Source of the DNA: a bacterium
Lineage (GTDB): Bacteria > Patescibacteriota > Patescibacteriia > CAIQCM01
Length of the DNA: 6,301 nt
Direction of reading: 5' to 3'
NCBI GenBank assembly: GCA_023246535.1
Contig: JAHFIF010000068.1
Coordinates: 1-6,301 of the forward strand
Position numbers and translations under genes: made by a program. This document shows, one piece after another, positions 5,005 through 6,301 of this stretch (positions are counted from its first letter, which is position 1; every line of letters starts with the position of its first letter). The notes beneath the pieces were generated by a model. The model did no database searches and was not told the origin of the DNA. It was given only the letters and a program-made list of their open reading frames with translations.

Positions 5005-6036
5005 CTAGACGCTGCGGCAGTTAAAGAGCGCGTTGCCCAATTCGATCGCCGACTCGAGGGCCGGACACTGCATTCTCCATTCCTCGGGAATCCCGTCCAG
5101 ACCGACATTCAGGCCGATGAGCGCGCCGATGATCGACGCATTGGTATCGGCGTCGCCGCCGGCGTTGACCGCTTCGAGCACGCCGGCGCGAAAGTCGGTC
5201 GGATGACGCAGGAAGGTGGCAATAGTGTAGGGCGCGGTTTCGGTAGCGACAAAACCGCAGCCGATCTTGTCGTAAACCAATTGCGCGTCGCTGAGACAGC
5301 CGCTCACCCGCCGCAAGCGGCCGGAGATTCGATCGTCGGCCGGCGTCTTGGCGTCGCCGAATTCCTTTTCCATCCCTTCGACCTCCCAAATGAGCCAATG
5401 CAGCAGATCGTCGTATTCGATACGATCGCCGTAACCGAAGTCGCGGCGCAAAATGGCGTGCATGAGCCGCAGCACGGCAAAGGCGGCAATGCTGGCGCGG
5501 ACGTCGCCGTGCGTCAGCCGGCCGAGCGACCAGCATTCGGCCATGCGGGAATATTCCGTCCTGGCCTCGGTCACCAGCGCCAGCGGGGCGATCTTCATGA
5601 TGATCCCGTTGCCCAGACCGGTCTTCCCGGGGATCGATTCCGGCGTATCGACGATCTGCCGCTCGCCGCTCACGATGGACCCGATCGCCGCGCGGCTGCC
5701 TTTGCCCCAAGTGCGATTATTGATATGCCACTCGGCAATGTGCTCGCGCAGGCAATCATAGGGATCAAACCTTCCGCCAGTGCGAATGAGCGAACGCGCC
5801 ACCGCCGCCGTCAGCTGCCAGTCGTCAGTCGTGGCCGCCGCCGGATACCCCTTCATCTCGGGGAACTGGGTTTGCACGATCGACATAAAACCGGTCACGC
5901 CTTGGCCGCCGTTCAACGCCTTGATCTCGGCCGGCCACATTGTCTCGACCGGCATGCCCATGCCGTCGCCAATGGCGACGCCGAGCATCGCCCCCTCGAA
6001 ACGCGATATCAAAGATACCCTATCTTTTGAACTCAT
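5005..6036 (-). CDS. ADP-ribosylglycohydrolase family protein (DraG/ARH type)
   Basis: The family removes ADP-ribose from modified amino acids or from other ADP-ribose derivatives, using a two-metal (Mg or Mn) site in an all-helical fold; DraG reactivates nitrogenase reductase and ARH1/ARH3 act on Arg- and Ser-linked ADP-ribose. The 343-residue length is normal. Visible motifs in order: FEGAMLGVAIGDGMGMPVE (13-31); TTDDWQLT (69-76), whose T70, D71 and D72 match the first metal ligands; LGNGIIMKIAPLAL (141-154); LTHGDVRASIAAFAV (174-188); and AVNAGGDADTNASIIGAL (289-306), with D295, D297 and T298 as the remaining ligands, then GLDGIPEEW. The residue after TDD is Trp where many members have Thr. 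The metal site looks intact, so activity is expected; the substrate cannot be inferred. It is cytoplasmic, with no signal peptide. AAAGGAGG three bases before the ATG supports the start. It is a single-gene unit, and no ADP-ribosyltransferase was seen in the window. Confidence 0.95.
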   Translation of the reverse strand: MSSKDRVSLISRFEGAMLGVAIGDGMGMPVETMWPAEIKALNGGQGVTGFMSIVQTQFPEMKGYPAAATTDDWQLTAAVARSLIRTGGRFDPYDCLREHIAEWHINNRTWGKGSRAAIGSIVSGERQIVDTPESIPGKTGLGNGIIMKIAPLALVTEARTEYSRMAECWSLGRLTHGDVRASIAAFAVLRLMHAILRRDFGYGDRIEYDDLLHWLIWEVEGMEKEFGDAKTPADDRISGRLRRVSGCLSDAQLVYDKIGCGFVATETAPYTIATFLRHPTDFRAGVLEAVNAGGDADTNASIIGALIGLNVGLDGIPEEWRMQCPALESAIELGNALFNCRSV

Positions 6037-6080
6037 GGTCCTCCTTTATATGAACGAACGTTCCGTTGCTTTCCGGCCGG

Positions 6081-6109
6081 ACCATAGCATTTATACATAT
6101 ATTTATCAA
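6081..6109 (-). promoter_or_regulatory. Promoter of the ADP-ribosylglycohydrolase gene
   Basis: On the minus strand TTGATA (complement of 6104-6109), exactly 17 bases, then TATGGT (complement of 6081-6086) preceded by TGC, an extended -10. The expected start is near 6074, with a leader of about 38 bases. In that leader GAACGTTC (6056-6063), flanked by further AACG/CGTT sequence, could be an operator just upstream of the ribosome site. Confidence 0.6.
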
Positions 6110-6116
6110 GGTTGGG

Positions 6117-6133
6117 GCTGCCTGAACGGCAGC
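6117..6133. repeat. Short inverted repeat in the divergent promoter region
   Basis: GCTGCC (6117-6122) and GGCAGC (6128-6133) flank TGAAC, 7 bases upstream of the -35 box of the ADP-ribosylglycohydrolase gene. The same GGCAGC/GCTGCC hexamers, overlapped, make the palindrome upstream of gene D's promoter (4942-4951). It may be a regulator site or chance. Confidence 0.4.
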
Positions 6134-6140
6134 GATGCGA

Positions 6141-6179
6141 CACTAATATACGAATGCATGCGAATGATACCAATTAGTG
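6141..6179. repeat. Nested repeats upstream of the pilin gene
   Basis: CACTAAT (6141-6147) is repeated inverted as ATTAGTG (6173-6179). Between them CGAATG occurs twice, at 6151-6156 and 6161-6166, exactly 10 bases (one helical turn) apart. This layout fits binding sites for a regulator of the pilin promoter, which has no good -35 box, but repeats this short can arise by chance. Confidence 0.35.
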
Positions 6180-6215
6180 CGCTGCAAGGCAGTGCTAATA
6201 TTTCAAGAATGTTTA

Positions 6216-6224
6216 TGATATAAT
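6216..6224 (+). promoter_or_regulatory. Extended -10 promoter of the pilin-like gene
   Basis: TGATATAAT is a perfect TGnTATAAT extended -10. No recognisable -35 lies 16-18 bases upstream. Transcription should start about 6-8 bases after the box, at 6231-6233, immediately before the ATG at 6234, so the mRNA would be leaderless or have only one to three bases of leader. Confidence 0.7.
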
Positions 6225-6233
6225 AAGCCCGCT

Positions 6234-6301
6234 ATGAACAAACGGGGCTTCACCCTCATTGAACTTCTCGTTGTCATCTCGATCATTGGTCTCATGTCCA
6301 C
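6234..6301 (+). CDS. Type IV pilin-like protein, N-terminus (3' end outside window)
   Basis: The visible 22 residues begin MNKRGFTLIELLVVISIIGL, the class III signal of type IV pilins and type II secretion pseudopilins: a short basic leader ending in Gly5, cleavage by a PilD-type peptidase before Phe6, Glu at +5 of the mature protein, then the hydrophobic helix that both anchors the subunit and packs the filament core. Whether it is a major pilin, minor pilin or pseudopilin cannot be told without the rest. No Shine-Dalgarno is present before the ATG (AATAAGCCCGCT), in agreement with the leaderless start predicted from the promoter. It is divergent from the ADP-ribosylglycohydrolase gene. Confidence 0.92.
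   Translation, partial: MNKRGFTLIELLVVISIIGLMS

Noticed and set aside
5203..6030. Plus-strand open frame opposite the ADP-ribosylglycohydrolase gene
   Set aside because: It is the mirror of a gene with clear family motifs, and has no ribosome site or sensible composition.
6037..6233. tRNA or other small RNA gene between the divergent promoters
   Set aside because: No cloverleaf, TTCGA-type loop or terminator was found; the visible stems are 6-7 bp only.

Overview
The window reads as a chromosomal stretch of a GC-rich bacterium using the standard code (TAA, TAG and TGA all act as stops). The most likely source is a member of the candidate phyla radiation (Patescibacteria, Parcubacteria-like). 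This is inferred from the compact ftsK / membrane-anchored Ig-like protein / recA run, from intergenic inverted repeats built of degenerate 7-base units, from short proteins with no recognisable family, and from a type IV prepilin whose promoter implies a nearly leaderless mRNA. No rRNA or marker phylogeny is available here, so the assignment is tentative.

Plus strand, 1-2694: the C-terminal half of the DNA translocase FtsK (cut by the window start inside its Walker A motif), a 129-residue single-pass membrane protein with an Ig-like domain, and a complete RecA. The two gaps in this run each hold a hairpin-forming repeat. Between ftsK and the Ig-like gene lies a perfect 42-bp all-A/T palindrome. 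Between the Ig-like gene and recA lies a telomere-like inverted repeat of GATTAGG/CCTAACC units that runs almost to the recA start codon and leaves no Shine-Dalgarno sequence there.

Minus strand, 6036 down to 2775: five genes read back towards recA. First comes an ADP-ribosylglycohydrolase (DraG/ARH family), then four small proteins of unrecognised function: D (155 aa), C (148 aa), B (143 aa) and A (137 aa). By manual alignment C and D are diverged paralogues sharing an HxxYL and a DCxAC motif, and A and B are diverged paralogues that align without a gap over about 64 residues. C and B form a tight two-gene operon. Otherwise each unit has its own sigma70-like promoter (three with a perfect TTGACA) and its own intrinsic terminator, so this is four consecutive, separately controlled transcription units. 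What the small proteins do, and whether they work with the ADP-ribosylglycohydrolase, cannot be told from sequence. They are the best candidate here for an undescribed system.

Plus strand, 6234-6301: the start of a type IV pilin-like gene, preceded by a TGnTATAAT extended -10 box only 9 bases from the ATG, divergent from the ADP-ribosylglycohydrolase gene. The 197-bp divergent region holds both promoters and several short repeats that could be regulator sites.
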